This document shows positions 30,566 through 39,605 of a stretch of DNA of 64,000 nt, piece by piece. Both the position numbers and the translations under genes were made by a program. Source of the DNA: Methanosarcina horonobensis HB-1 = JCM 15518 (GTDB taxonomy: Archaea > Halobacteriota > Methanosarcinia > Methanosarcinales > Methanosarcinaceae); the NCBI RefSeq assembly GCF_000970285.1, contig NZ_CP009516.1:847036-911035 (forward strand), read 5' to 3'. Below the pieces are notes generated by a model. That model was not told where the DNA came from and did not search any database. It saw only the letters and a list, made by a program, of their open reading frames with translations. How positions within the stretch are numbered: position 1 is the first letter of the stretch; every line of letters begins with the position of its first letter.

Positions 30566-30963
30566 TTGAGCTTTACCTCCTAAATTTGTTTAAAGTCGAC
30601 TTCGCCAAGACGATTGCAATTATGATATAACGGCATATTCTTAATGATTATACATTATATATTTTGCCGTCTGATTTAAAGTTACAACCGTTTAAATGAC
30701 GTTTTCTGGTAAAACACTTTAAGCTCTCTATTTGGTCTTTAAACGTTTTACCAACGTTTTTTGAAATAAAAGCGTTTTTATAGGGAATATTTTCTTGTAA
30801 AAGTCGTTTTTAGGGCATTAGTCTTCTTCTATACACTTTTTTACGCCCTATGTCTCAAAAAAACCGTTTTTACCAACGATTGAGACCTTAATCTTGAGCA
30901 GAGGTCGCTACCGATGGATAATAAACACTAATTAAGTGACTAAATGTACCAAATCTATATAAC
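30566..30963 (-). promoter_or_regulatory. cdhA promoter and long structured leader
   Basis: A TATA box on the minus strand (GTTATATAG, 30963-30955) predicts transcription from about 30933, giving a leader of roughly 370 nt. I recall a leader of this size and a regulatory role for it in Methanosarcina cdh genes. The leader holds a hairpin GTCTCAA (30852-30858) / TTGAGAC (30880-30886) enclosing CGTT-TTTACC-AACG, and a second copy of the inner motif CGTTTTACCAACG at 30744-30756. Several further CGTTTTTA-like copies lie between 30686 and 30818. Confidence 0.65.
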
Positions 30964-32071
30964 ATTTTCTAATTTGTAACACCCTATTTCGAGAAGGGTA
31001 AAAATGAAATGTAGAGGCTCATTCTTCTCTAAAAAAATAACAGAGACTCTCTCTGCAAGAAAAGTGCTTAATGCCTAAGCATAGTGGTTTTCAAATATGG
31101 CATTCTTAAGCTTCAGCAGTTTTTTCCTTTGATTTTAATATTTGTTATTAATTATTTCATTTTTTCATACTAAAAACAAATAATTTTAAAGATTCCTTTT
31201 ATATAAATAACAAATTTCGCATGAATAAAACTCAAATTAGTTCTTTCTATCTTTTAATATATTATTCATAATAATTATTGGATTTATTATACTTCAGCAT
31301 CTAATGAAAATATCAAAACTTATTTATATCGGGACATTCTTCTGCGCACTTTACAAAGTAAACGCTGTAAACCGTTTTCACGATTTTTTCCTGGAAAAAG
31401 ATAAATATGATTCTCTCACTTGAATATTAGTTGATAAATTCTTTAGTTTAAATAATATTCATTCCAATTTAAAAACATTTTTTATTAAATATATCACTTT
31501 AAATCAATTCGCAGTAATTTAAGTAGCTAACAGGCACTTTAAATATACTGCTGTGTACTCGGTATTGAGATATCATAAGTTATAATAGAGTTAAGCGGCT
31601 TTGAGATTTCAAACTCCTTGATTTCTGAATTTAGGGGGATTAAAGCCCAAGCAATTTGATTACTGATGCATTAAGTAATCCTTTTGCTTGCAGGTTTTTC
31701 AAAACCGGGCTTGAAGTAAGGGGCTCCAGATTTGAGGGTTTTGGTTAGTATAATATGGATTTCTAAAATTGATTAGAGTTTAAGTTGATTAGAGTTTAAG
31801 TTGATTAAAATCTAAGCTATTCCTGGCAGTCCTTTAACAGTCTTATTCAAGGCATAAATCCAGAATATGAATTTTTTTATAGTTAGTTTACTTACTGGCA
31901 TTTGTTCCTGAGCTTACAATTGGATAATATTCTTGTGTTTAGACGCCATTCTTGTATTTAATAGTGTTCTGGCATCTTTTGAGGCAGTATAAGTTTTTAT
32001 AAGCTGCCTTATTAATCAAACATTTTTATTCAATAATTTTATACTGGATTAAGATAGAGAGTAATTAGAAC
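30964..32071. other. Gene-free region upstream of the cdh promoter and of the rhomboid gene
   Basis: More than 1.1 kb of AT-rich DNA without a credible gene. Extra TATA-like boxes on the minus strand (TTTATATAAA near 31198-31208) could be further cdh promoters. A 16-bp tandem repeat is at 31769-31816. A plus-strand TATA-like stretch (TTTTTATAAGC, about 31991-32002) probably serves the rhomboid gene. Confidence 0.4.
31769..31816. repeat. Three tandem copies of a 16-bp unit
   Basis: TTGATTAGAGTTTAAG at 31769-31784 and 31785-31800 is exact; the third copy 31801-31816 (TTGATTAAAATCTAAG) differs at two positions. It lies about 250 bases upstream of the rhomboid gene. Confidence 0.85.
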
Positions 32072-32740
32072 ATGTTTAATCGCGATACACCATATGAGTC
32101 CAGAAGCAGAATGGCTGATAGAATCAAAAGTTCTGTCTCTGCAAGTCCGTCAATGGCAATCATTTCTCTATGTGTAATTTCTTTCTTTCTGGAAATGGTT
32201 CCTGGCATAGGACCTCTCTATATAAACGCTTTTCAATTTGACCCGGATTCTCTCTTTACAAGACCCTGGACGCTTGTCACATACATTTTCCTGCACACCG
32301 GATTATGGCATCTTTTTTTTAATATGATTGTCCTGTACTTTTTCGGGACTGCACTCGAGCGAAGGGTGGGAAATAAGCAGCTTCTCGGAATCTTCTTTAC
32401 TGCAGGAGTTCTATCTGCAATAGGGTATACTTTCTTAAGCCGGCCTATTTTCGGGATATTCCCCGGTCCTATGGTTGGAGCAAGCGGAGCTATTTACGGA
32501 GTCTTTGCAGCTCTTACCGTACTTGAGCCGAATCTCAGGGTATATGTTTACTTTATCCCAATGCGTCTAAAGCATGCTTTACTGCTCTTTGCTATTTTTG
32601 ATTTTCTGATGGTCAACTCGTCAGATATGATAGCTCATACTGCCCATCTAAGCGGGCTCTTTGTCGGGCTGTATATGGGTTTCCGTATGAAGAAAATACA
32701 TGAGAAGTACATGAGAACAAGGTATCCCGGCAGGTGGTGA
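32072..32740 (+). CDS. Rhomboid-family intramembrane serine protease
   Basis: 222 residues, six membrane helices. The catalytic serine is Ser138 in GASG (136-139) and the histidine is in AHTAHLSG (His192 the likely base). The HLFFNM motif (80-85) that shapes the active site is also present. Rhomboids cut membrane proteins within or next to their transmembrane helix. Substrates in archaea are unknown. The stop overlaps the next gene by 7 bases, so the two are translationally coupled. Confidence 0.92.
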   Translation: MFNRDTPYESRSRMADRIKSSVSASPSMAIISLCVISFFLEMVPGIGPLYINAFQFDPDSLFTRPWTLVTYIFLHTGLWHLFFNMIVLYFFGTALERRVGNKQLLGIFFTAGVLSAIGYTFLSRPIFGIFPGPMVGASGAIYGVFAALTVLEPNLRVYVYFIPMRLKHALLLFAIFDFLMVNSSDMIAHTAHLSGLFVGLYMGFRMKKIHEKYMRTRYPGRW

Positions 32741-33165
32741 GACTGGAAGAGGGGACTTTTTCTCAGGATAAGTACTATCACCCGAGGCCAGGTCCCGGGG
32801 AAAAAGTCCCGATCCAGATCTTAAACTTCAGGCGGGTCTTTGCAGCCTGGTCTCCAAAGCTGAAAAGCACTCTTTTTTTTGAAAAAGCCCCTGAAGAGTC
32901 TGAACAAGAAGGACTTAAAAGAGTAAGGGAGGTTGTCCTCCTTCAGGTCTATGACTGGCTCTCGGGGAGGGAAGGAATAATAGAACTTACGAACGCGGAG
33001 TTCGAACAGTTCATGGAGGTCTACGAAGCTTTTCTTCAAAAATTAGGAGAAATCCAGTACAGCAGGCCGAAGAAAGGAAGAAAAACTGAAAACCTCTTTG
33101 AACTTCGGGAATCTTCTTTCATTATTCGGGAAGTTAAAAAAGGCCTTTTTTCCGATAAATTATAA
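32734..33165 (+). CDS. Hypothetical cytosolic protein, 143 aa, coupled to the rhomboid gene
   Basis: I do not recognise the family. It starts at GTG 32734 (or the adjacent GTG 32737), overlapping the rhomboid stop. There is no signal peptide or membrane segment. The sequence is charged with a hydrophobic middle (VREVVLLQVYDWLSGREGIIELTNAEFEQFMEVYEAF broken by acidic residues), predicted largely helical, and a basic patch SRPKKGRK. The overlap suggests a functional partnership with the protease, for example as regulator or substrate adaptor, but the sequence gives no direct proof. Confidence 0.75.
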   Translation: MVRLEEGTFSQDKYYHPRPGPGEKVPIQILNFRRVFAAWSPKLKSTLFFEKAPEESEQEGLKRVREVVLLQVYDWLSGREGIIELTNAEFEQFMEVYEAFLQKLGEIQYSRPKKGRKTENLFELRESSFIIREVKKGLFSDKL

Positions 33166-33604
33166 TTCTATAAAATATATCTCGTGTTCTATAGTTAAAA
33201 AAATGTTTAATTTTGAGGGCTCAACTATACCTCAGGACTTCCCTTTTCCGGGACAGGTCAGAATTTCCAGTCAAGGCTCTCACGCAGGACAAAATTACAG
33301 CCTTTTATTGCCAAAGTATGCAAATGTTTTACTACAGAAAAGCAAATATTTAGATATTATCAGATTATTACCCGAACTGCCGTGTATAAGATTTTAAACC
33401 TGAAAAACCGCAGCTGTAAGTTCATGTATCTATGCTGAAGCTTCGGCTTTCAGAAGATTTAAACAAAGAATCCAGGCGGCAGACGTGAGATAGCTACTGA
33501 AAACTTTACTGCCTTCACAGGTCAATTCTCCCTGAATCATTGGGAGATTAAAGAAAAAAGATGCAGGTTGAGTAAAACTGTAAGGATCACAGAGGACATT
33601 GATA
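33166..33604. other. Gene-free stretch before the NYN gene
   Basis: AT-rich; a 99-codon open frame at 33098-33397 overlaps the preceding gene, has no ribosome site and was rejected. It ends with the ribosome site AGAGGA at 33591-33596. Nothing else recognised. Confidence 0.3.
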
Positions 33605-34186
33605 ATGAAGCCTGTAAAAAGCGGACTTGATTCCATTTCTAGATACCTCCGTACGAAGAAAGAAGTCGGCAGGAGGAAAATAGGACTTCTGGTAGATGGA
33701 CCGAACATCCTCAGAAAAGAGTTTGATGTAAACCTTGAGGAGATACGGGACGTTCTGAAGGACTACGGGAATATCAAGATCGGACGCGTTTTCCTGAACC
33801 AGTATGCTTCGGACAAACTTGTCGAGGCTATTGAAAACCATGGACTTGAACCCATCATCTGTTCCAGTGATGTGGATGTACGCCTCGCAGTAGAGGGTAT
33901 GGAACTTGTTTACAATCCCAATATAGATACCCTTGCAATTGTAACCCGCGATGCGGATTTCAAGCCTCTCCTGAACAAAGCAAACGAACACGGGAAAGAG
34001 ACTATTATCTTCGGGGTTGAGCCCGGATTTTCCACGGCACTCAAGAACTCTGCGGATTATGTCATTCTCATGGACAAAAACCACATGAGCGGTTATGATG
34101 ACGAAGTCGATAAGGAAAAACTTGATACCTCGGAGTTCGAGGAGTATCAGGAAGATGAATATGAAGAATCTGTGGAAAAGACCTGA
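33605..34186 (+). CDS. NYN-domain protein (TIGR00288-like), putative RNase
   Basis: 193 residues from ATG 33605, which has AGAGGA 8 bases upstream. The NYN (PIN-like) core shows the acidic metal site: IGLLVDGPNIL (first Asp), SSDVDVRLAVEGMEL and AIVTRDADFKPLL. In the family this fold cleaves RNA, often tRNA or structured RNA, though the archaeal subgroup is uncharacterised. The C-terminal 30 residues are strongly acidic (DTSEFEEYQEDEYEES), a likely disordered tail. It is convergent with the marker 12 gene. Confidence 0.88.
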   Translation: MKPVKSGLDSISRYLRTKKEVGRRKIGLLVDGPNILRKEFDVNLEEIRDVLKDYGNIKIGRVFLNQYASDKLVEAIENHGLEPIICSSDVDVRLAVEGMELVYNPNIDTLAIVTRDADFKPLLNKANEHGKETIIFGVEPGFSTALKNSADYVILMDKNHMSGYDDEVDKEKLDTSEFEEYQEDEYEESVEKT

Positions 34187-34229
34187 TTCTTGATCCGATT
34201 CTTCTCTTTAAGGGATACTCTCTCGCTTA

Positions 34230-35207
34230 TCACGGATAATCGACATCTACCCCGAGAATCTGTTTTTCTCCGGCAAAAACATCCCTGGCTATTTCGGCAC
34301 AGCCAATTGCAGCATGCCATTTCCCGAGGCTGAGGCAGTCCTGACCCAGGTGTTTGCAGATTTTTTTCCGTACATACTCTACTTCACCTACCGAACCTGC
34401 AAGAAAAACCGTTCCGGTAACCCCATAATCTTTAAGGAGAAGTTGCATTGAAGCGATTTCCATAGCTGCAAAAAGGGCTATGGTATCAAGAGCAAGCAGG
34501 GCAGGCTCTTCCCCTTTTTCGGCTGCATCGAGAAGTTCTTCCCTGTCTTTATATGGAGTCATTTTCAGGGTCCCTGCTTCTATGAAAGCCTGATTTGCTG
34601 TCTGGAGCCTGTCATCAACGTCTCTGATAGCCTGCAGGTCAAGAGGTCCGTGGTGAACTCCAGGAGCAAAAATGCAGGCGTCTATTGCCCCGATTACTTT
34701 ACCCGAAGCAACTGCAAGGGTCACGGTATTGGAACTGATATCGGAAACCACGAAGTCTTCGTAGCCCAGGCACCGGATATGATATGCAATCCCCAGTTTT
34801 TCCGGGCTTGTGAGGTGGGAAAAGACTTTCATTCTTGGGTCTACCTTACTTCTAACGTGAAGGCCAGGAATTGCTACTGCCGGAACTCCGGAATTTCTGA
34901 CTGCATCAAAGACTCTTGTGCCTCCTCCTGTCTTTTTTCCTGCACCTTCCATACTCTGGAGTCCTCTTCCTTCAAGTTTCCTCACATCTTTGATCTCGGA
35001 AAAGCCGTCTCCCATAGAGTAGGTCAGAGCAATCAAATCGATATCTTCTACTTTGATTCCAAACTCTTTTTCAATAGATGACAGGATTTCTTTTTCTGAC
35101 ATTGCAGCAGCTTCAGCCCTTCCGAGTTCAAAGGTAAGAACCTTTTCACCCTCAATAAGCGCAAAACGCATTGCTGTTGTTCCGTGGTCAACTCCTATGA
35201 ATGCCAA
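34230..35207 (-). CDS. Methanogenesis marker protein 12 (ASKHA-fold)
   Basis: 325 residues. The N-terminal FIGVDHGTTAMRFALIEG is the phosphate-1 loop of the acetate/sugar kinase-hsp70-actin fold, followed by LTYSMGDGFSEI, a middle SDISSNTVTLAVASGKV and a C-terminal GTVFLAGSVGE. The family is restricted to methanogens (marker protein 12); its role is unknown, with small-molecule kinase or 2-hydroxyacyl-CoA-dehydratase-activator-like functions proposed by fold. It is 24 bases upstream of the start codon context of the DUF2103 gene's end, so the two form one operon. Confidence 0.85.
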   Translation of the reverse strand: MAFIGVDHGTTAMRFALIEGEKVLTFELGRAEAAAMSEKEILSSIEKEFGIKVEDIDLIALTYSMGDGFSEIKDVRKLEGRGLQSMEGAGKKTGGGTRVFDAVRNSGVPAVAIPGLHVRSKVDPRMKVFSHLTSPEKLGIAYHIRCLGYEDFVVSDISSNTVTLAVASGKVIGAIDACIFAPGVHHGPLDLQAIRDVDDRLQTANQAFIEAGTLKMTPYKDREELLDAAEKGEEPALLALDTIALFAAMEIASMQLLLKDYGVTGTVFLAGSVGEVEYVRKKICKHLGQDCLSLGKWHAAIGCAEIARDVFAGEKQILGVDVDYP

Positions 35208-35230
35208 ACAGTAATCTCTCCTTTAAAGCC

Positions 35231-35635
35231 TCAGAGGGCAGTTTTTAATATCTCATTCAGTTCGTTCATGATTCTGTCCCCCTCCTCAGCGGTACCAACC
35301 GTTGTCACCAGTCTTACTTCCTGAAAACTTCTGCCTTCAGAGAGTAATAGCCTGAGGTTTCCCCTGGCGTCAGCTCGCAGGACTTTTCCAGCAAGTTTTC
35401 CCCCTGCTACACCTTTTACGGAAATTACGGATGGAATTACTTTTTTTATTTCAGGGTGCTGGCTTACAAGCTTTACTAGTTTTTTTCCAGCTCTTCCCCC
35501 AATGATTGTAGTATGAGTTCCACCAAGTTTATTCTTTGAAGAAGTTTGAGCGTTTTCCTGTAAGCTATCCTTATTCTCTGTCATTTTAGTCAAACCGGCT
35601 GACTTTACTTTTTTCAGTCCAATCTCTTTTTTCAT
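35231..35635 (-). CDS. DUF2103 protein (predicted metal-binding)
   Basis: 134 residues. The conserved part is GTHTTIIGGRAGKKLVKLVSQHP, PSVISVKGVAGGKLAGKVLRADARGNLRLLL (broken by basic residues) and a C-terminal helical segment. This matches the small archaeal DUF2103 family, function unknown. The first 35 residues are low-complexity and poorly conserved in feel; ATG 35584 (MTENKDSL) is an alternative start. Neither start has a clear ribosome site. It precedes the marker 12 gene in the same direction with a 23-base gap. Confidence 0.7.
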   Translation of the reverse strand: MKKEIGLKKVKSAGLTKMTENKDSLQENAQTSSKNKLGGTHTTIIGGRAGKKLVKLVSQHPEIKKVIPSVISVKGVAGGKLAGKVLRADARGNLRLLLSEGRSFQEVRLVTTVGTAEEGDRIMNELNEILKTAL

Positions 35636-35941
35636 TATATGGACTGCCTTTTCTCTATTCTCAGAAAAGTCTTCCTTTGTTTGTTCTTTTTATATTTATA
35701 ATGTGTATCTATTTATGCAGTGAAGGCGTTCAGTGCAGGCGTAAAAAAATTTCTGGCAAGTACTCTTCAGGCTATATATCTCCTGGCTGTAAAATTTTAT
35801 GTAAAACAATTGCCATTCAGGCAAGAACCTGTAAAAAGAGAACTCCAGATACTCAGGCACTCTATATGATGTGCCTGGTTCTGGATTATTTTCTGGCTTT
35901 TTTAAAGCTTCTCTTCCGTAAAATCCGGTGATTAATAAAAA
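35636..35941. other. Short gene-free stretch
   Basis: Between the ACT-protein stop and the DUF2103 start. An 84-codon plus-strand frame here is Cys- and Ile-rich with no ribosome site, and was rejected. Confidence 0.3.
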
Positions 35942-36391
35942 TCAGATCTTTTCAAGTTCTTTCATGCCAATTAGCTTTATATTGCTCTCTTCCAGTGTTT
36001 TTATTGCCTTCTCTATTTCGTTTACCCGAACAATAAGAAGGGCTTTCTGATCCCTGGTAACAAAAGCATAGGCGTAATCAAGGTTAATATTCGCTTCTCC
36101 GAAAACTTCCGCAATCTTTGACATGCTGCCGGGGACGTCTTCCATTTCAATACCCAGAACACTGGTTTCCGAGACTGTGAACCCGGCTTCATGGAGCACG
36201 CGGTGAGCATAATCCGACCTGTCCACAACCATACGAATGATCCCGAAGTCTCCTGACTCGGCAATGGTAAACGCTCTTATGTTTATGCCGGCACTCTTCA
36301 ATTTATTTGCCACGCTTGCAAGTCTGCCAGGTTTGTTTTCCGCAAAAAGGGAAATTTGTTTTATCACTTTGTTTTCCATTCCAGCACCCAT
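35942..36391 (-). CDS. Tandem ACT-domain protein
   Basis: 149 residues made of two ACT domains: QISLFAENKPGRLASVANKL (about 12-31) and SVLGIEMEDVPGSMSKIAEVFGEANINLD (about 77-105, interrupted by variable residues). ACT domains bind amino acids and regulate enzymes allosterically. Genes like this often sit beside phenylacetate-CoA-ligase homologues in methanogens, as here (350 bases downstream of paaK), so it probably senses an aromatic or branched-chain amino acid for that pathway. Start ATG 36391 has GGGAT 8 bases upstream; ATG 36379 is also possible. Confidence 0.85.
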   Translation of the reverse strand: MGAGMENKVIKQISLFAENKPGRLASVANKLKSAGINIRAFTIAESGDFGIIRMVVDRSDYAHRVLHEAGFTVSETSVLGIEMEDVPGSMSKIAEVFGEANINLDYAYAFVTRDQKALLIVRVNEIEKAIKTLEESNIKLIGMKELEKI

Positions 36392-36741
36392 GTACTTTTA
36401 TCCCGTGTTCCTTTAGATTTTATCTTTTTTCAATCAAATTGATCAAGATACATTAATTTTTTCTCTTTTCCTGCTTTTTCAGTTCCTTTTTAGCTTATCT
36501 TCTTTTCCCAATATTTTCCTCTGAATATAATATAAGTTTCTGTCTATTTTTAAGTTTACATATGGGCTATTTTAAAGATATAAAGAACCGTTCCGGATTT
36601 AAAAGAGGAGTTTAAAAGGAACTGGAAAAAGGAATTTCCTGAATGAAGATATTTTTACATCTTTTTTCAAGTATTCCTCTCTTTTTCTGGAAACCTGAGT
36701 TTTTTGACCTTTTTACTTTCAGATTTCAAGCTGTAAAATCT
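36392..36741. other. Gene-free stretch between the paaK-like and ACT genes
   Basis: About 350 bases, AT-rich with T-tracts on the minus strand near 36655-36690. An own promoter for the ACT gene is plausible here (TATATTATATTCAG-like on the minus strand near 36521-36534). Confidence 0.3.
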
Positions 36742-38046
36742 TTAGATCTTTCGCTTGTCTATGACTTTCTTTGATTTGCCTTCAGAGCGCGGCAGAGAGC
36801 CGTGTTCCACAAGTTCTACCTCAACTGCAAGGTTCAGCACGCTCTTTAAAGCACTTGCAATCTTCTTTTTAAGTGCTATCATGTCCGACATTTTGTCACT
36901 GAAGGCAGACTCGTGCATCTCGATCTGGACTTTCATCGAATCGAGGGGACCTATTCTATCCACAATGATCATAAAGTGGTTCCCTACTTCAGGAATATTC
37001 ATCAAAACCGACTCGACCTGACCAGGGAAAACATTTATGCCGCGTACGATTATCATATCATCAGAGCGCCCGCTGATGCGTGTGATCCTCGGGTGTGTCC
37101 TGCCGCATTTGCAGGGTTCCGAGAGTTTTCTGGTAAGGTCCTTGATTTTGTAGCGGATAAGGGGGTTTGCTTCTTTAGCGAGAGTGGTAATTACAAGTTC
37201 CCCTGTTTCTCCGTCAGGCATGGGCTCTCCGGTTTCGGGGTCAAGAATCTCCACCAGGAACAGGTCTCCCCATACATGGATACCACACTGCTCGTCACAC
37301 TCCGTAAAGAGAGGGCCGCTAAGTTCGGAGGTTCCGTAAATGTCATAGGCTTTAATCCCTGACTCGTCTTCTATCCGTCTCTTGAGCTCTTCAGACCAGG
37401 GTTCAGCCCCGAAAAACCCCATCTTTAATTTTGTGTCGTCCCTTAAGCTGATTCCTTCTTTCCTTGCAGTTTCAATCATGTATAAAAAGTAAGAGGGAGT
37501 GCAGGCTATAGCTGTTGTACCGAGGTCTTTCATAAGTTCAAGCTGGCGTTCGGTATTCCCCGAACTTGTGGGGAGTACGGTTGCACCCAGTTTTTCACTT
37601 CCATAATGAGCTCCGAGTCCGCCTGTAAAAAGTCCGTACCCGTAGCTTACCTGGAGAATATCATCTTTTCCCATGCCTACGGAGGTAAAAGCCCTGGCAA
37701 GTGACTCTGCCCAGTCATCAATGTCCTTGTGGGTATATCCGACTACAGTCGGTTTGCCTGTGGTGCCCGATGAAGCGTGGAAGCGGGCAAGCTTTGAATT
37801 GGGGACACAAAACATTCCGGTAGGATAGGTATCTCTGAGATCCTGCTTATATGTAAAAGGTAACTTCCTGACATCTTCGAGAGTCTGGATGTCTTCCGGG
37901 CTAACCCCGTGTTCGTCAAACCTTTTTCTGTAAAAAGGAGAGTTCTCATACACGTAATGTACAAGTTTTTTCAATTTCTCTTCCTGCAACTTTTTCAAGT
38001 CGTCTACAGGCATTGTCTCGATTTCAGGATCCCAGTATTCTGGCAT
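36742..38046 (-). CDS. paaK: Phenylacetate-CoA ligase-like acyl-CoA synthetase
   Basis: 434 residues from ATG 38046 (MPEYWDPEIETM); GTG 38055 is the alternative. Adenylate-forming motifs: FHASSGTTGKPTVVGYT (P-loop), YDIYGTSELSGPL, GELVITTLAKEANPLIRYKIKD and a C-terminal GRSDDMIIVRGINVFPGQVE. The enzyme makes an aryl- or acyl-CoA from the acid, ATP and CoA, releasing AMP and PPi. In methanogens it is usually tied to arylacetate handling via indolepyruvate oxidoreductase. PPi produced would feed the membrane pyrophosphatases. The ACT-domain gene follows on the same strand. Confidence 0.9.
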   Translation of the reverse strand: MPEYWDPEIETMPVDDLKKLQEEKLKKLVHYVYENSPFYRKRFDEHGVSPEDIQTLEDVRKLPFTYKQDLRDTYPTGMFCVPNSKLARFHASSGTTGKPTVVGYTHKDIDDWAESLARAFTSVGMGKDDILQVSYGYGLFTGGLGAHYGSEKLGATVLPTSSGNTERQLELMKDLGTTAIACTPSYFLYMIETARKEGISLRDDTKLKMGFFGAEPWSEELKRRIEDESGIKAYDIYGTSELSGPLFTECDEQCGIHVWGDLFLVEILDPETGEPMPDGETGELVITTLAKEANPLIRYKIKDLTRKLSEPCKCGRTHPRITRISGRSDDMIIVRGINVFPGQVESVLMNIPEVGNHFMIIVDRIGPLDSMKVQIEMHESAFSDKMSDMIALKKKIASALKSVLNLAVEVELVEHGSLPRSEGKSKKVIDKRKI

Positions 38047-38478
38047 TTTTTTCACTCTCTTTGTTCTTTATTTTGAGACCTTTTGGTTTCAGGCCGCGTC
38101 TCTTTCGGCTTTCTCTTATGTATATTTTTCATTTCATGTCCCTTTAAGGTCATGCTGTAACAATGATATCCCTGATTTTGCATCAGTTTTTCGTCGGAAC
38201 ATTAGGCTTTCCGGCGGATGCGAACTTCCGGCAGATATGATAATGGAAGATTAAGTTGGATCCTCATATAAATAATAGTTGTTGTTATCGATTGAAAAAA
38301 GCTCTTTTTCAAATTAAATTGAGAAAGATAAGAGTAATGCGCGAAATCTGAAACAGGAATATTTCAGGTTAGAACTAGGAATAATACGCTAAACTGAAAT
38401 AGTGTTTAAAAATAATAATTTTCAGTGAGGGATAATAATTGTTGTTGTTTGGATTTTCTTTAGTATTATCTATCTTCG
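38047..38478. other. Gene-free stretch upstream of the paaK-like gene
   Basis: AT-rich, about 430 bases; carries the paaK promoter and the 3' end of the DHH transcript. No structure that I can defend. Confidence 0.3.
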
Positions 38479-39483
38479 TTATTCATTTTCGTTGATTTCT
38501 ACCTCATCCTCGGAAATCTCTTTTGCCGTTGTCCCGAGAGAGTTCTCAAGGATTTTCTTTGTCATCTCCCTGCATTTATGCAGTACTTCTTCCATGTTGG
38601 CGATTATATCTATTCCTGCAGCTCCTGAATGCCCGCCTCCGGTGCCGTTATATTCGTTACTGATGTCTTCCATCAGTTGACCAAGATTGACTCCGGCATT
38701 TACAGCATCGCGTTTTGCCCTTGCACTTACTCTTACACTTTCTCCTTTTGTAGTGCCAACAAAAGCCACATCAGCTCCTATATTGATAAGCATGGAAGAT
38801 GCAGAGCCTCCGAAGGAACTCACATGAGAAGAAGCTATAAGCATGTCTCCTACCCTGTCGAGTTCAACCCTGCTTGCTGCTTTCAGGATAGCTATGCGCA
38901 TTGAAATATCCTGGGGGGTGGCAGCCATCAGGTCAAGCACTTCCCCGTACTCAACTCCACTGGCCTCAATAATTTTTGCCACTGTTCGGAAAGTATCAAC
39001 AGATGCGTGCTTAAAATGCCCGGTATCCGTAACTATTCCTGTAAGCATGCCGATTCCCATCCTGCGATTAATCGGCGCTCCCATTGCTTTTAAGATATCA
39101 TAGACTATCTCAACAGTTGAGGTCGTGTTCCTGTGCAGGTAAAACTCTGCATTTTCGGTAAGAGCAGTTGTTGTATGGTGGTCAATTACACAGTAAGTGG
39201 TCAGCTCTATATCGTTTAACTGAGCTTTTGTCGAAGTATCGACCACAACAACGAAACCGTAATTTGCAGGGTCAGGCTTATCCACTATCTCAATTCCGAG
39301 CCTCTCTATAAGAACGGACGCTACACGGTTGCAACCGTCTACGAGTCCTACTGTACCTCCTAAAGCCTCGGAAAGAGCAAACGCACTGCTAACAGCGTCC
39401 GGGTCTGCATTCCTGTGACACAAATATAAAATGTTTCGATAGTCAAGGAGCCGGTTAAAAAACTCCGCTTCATCAACTTGCAT
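38479..39483 (-). CDS. DHH/DHHA1-family phosphoesterase (NrnA-like)
   Basis: 334 residues. DHH motifs: CHRNADPDAVSSAFAL (I), VVVVDTSTKAQ (II), CVIDHHTTT (III), GIVTDTGHFKHAS (IV); the DHHA1 domain ends with GTGGGHSGAAGI. The family binds Mn and hydrolyses short RNA, pAp or cyclic dinucleotides; relatives include nanoRNase NrnA and archaeal RecJ-like exonucleases. The acidic C-terminal tail (DEVEINENE) is probably disordered. Prefoldin beta lies 122 bases upstream on the same strand. Confidence 0.88.
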   Translation of the reverse strand: MQVDEAEFFNRLLDYRNILYLCHRNADPDAVSSAFALSEALGGTVGLVDGCNRVASVLIERLGIEIVDKPDPANYGFVVVVDTSTKAQLNDIELTTYCVIDHHTTTALTENAEFYLHRNTTSTVEIVYDILKAMGAPINRRMGIGMLTGIVTDTGHFKHASVDTFRTVAKIIEASGVEYGEVLDLMAATPQDISMRIAILKAASRVELDRVGDMLIASSHVSSFGGSASSMLINIGADVAFVGTTKGESVRVSARAKRDAVNAGVNLGQLMEDISNEYNGTGGGHSGAAGIDIIANMEEVLHKCREMTKKILENSLGTTAKEISEDEVEINENE

Positions 39484-39605
39484 TGTCCACTCTGGCTACC
39501 GTTTTTTATGGGTTTCGAAATACCCGGAATCCCGGGACTTCGGCACAATATCCGTTACAGCTACAGTTTGTCCTGTATTCTATACATACAGAAAAAAATA
39601 AAAAG

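Noticed and set aside
31769-31816. CRISPR array
   Set aside because: Repeats are directly adjacent without spacers; the same holds for the 17-bp units at 63251-63335. No cas gene in the window.
33098-33397. 99-codon frame after the rhomboid partner gene
   Set aside because: Overlaps the real gene, no ribosome site, no domain-like pattern.
35677-35931. 84-codon Cys-rich frame
   Set aside because: No ribosome site and composition of AT-rich intergenic DNA.
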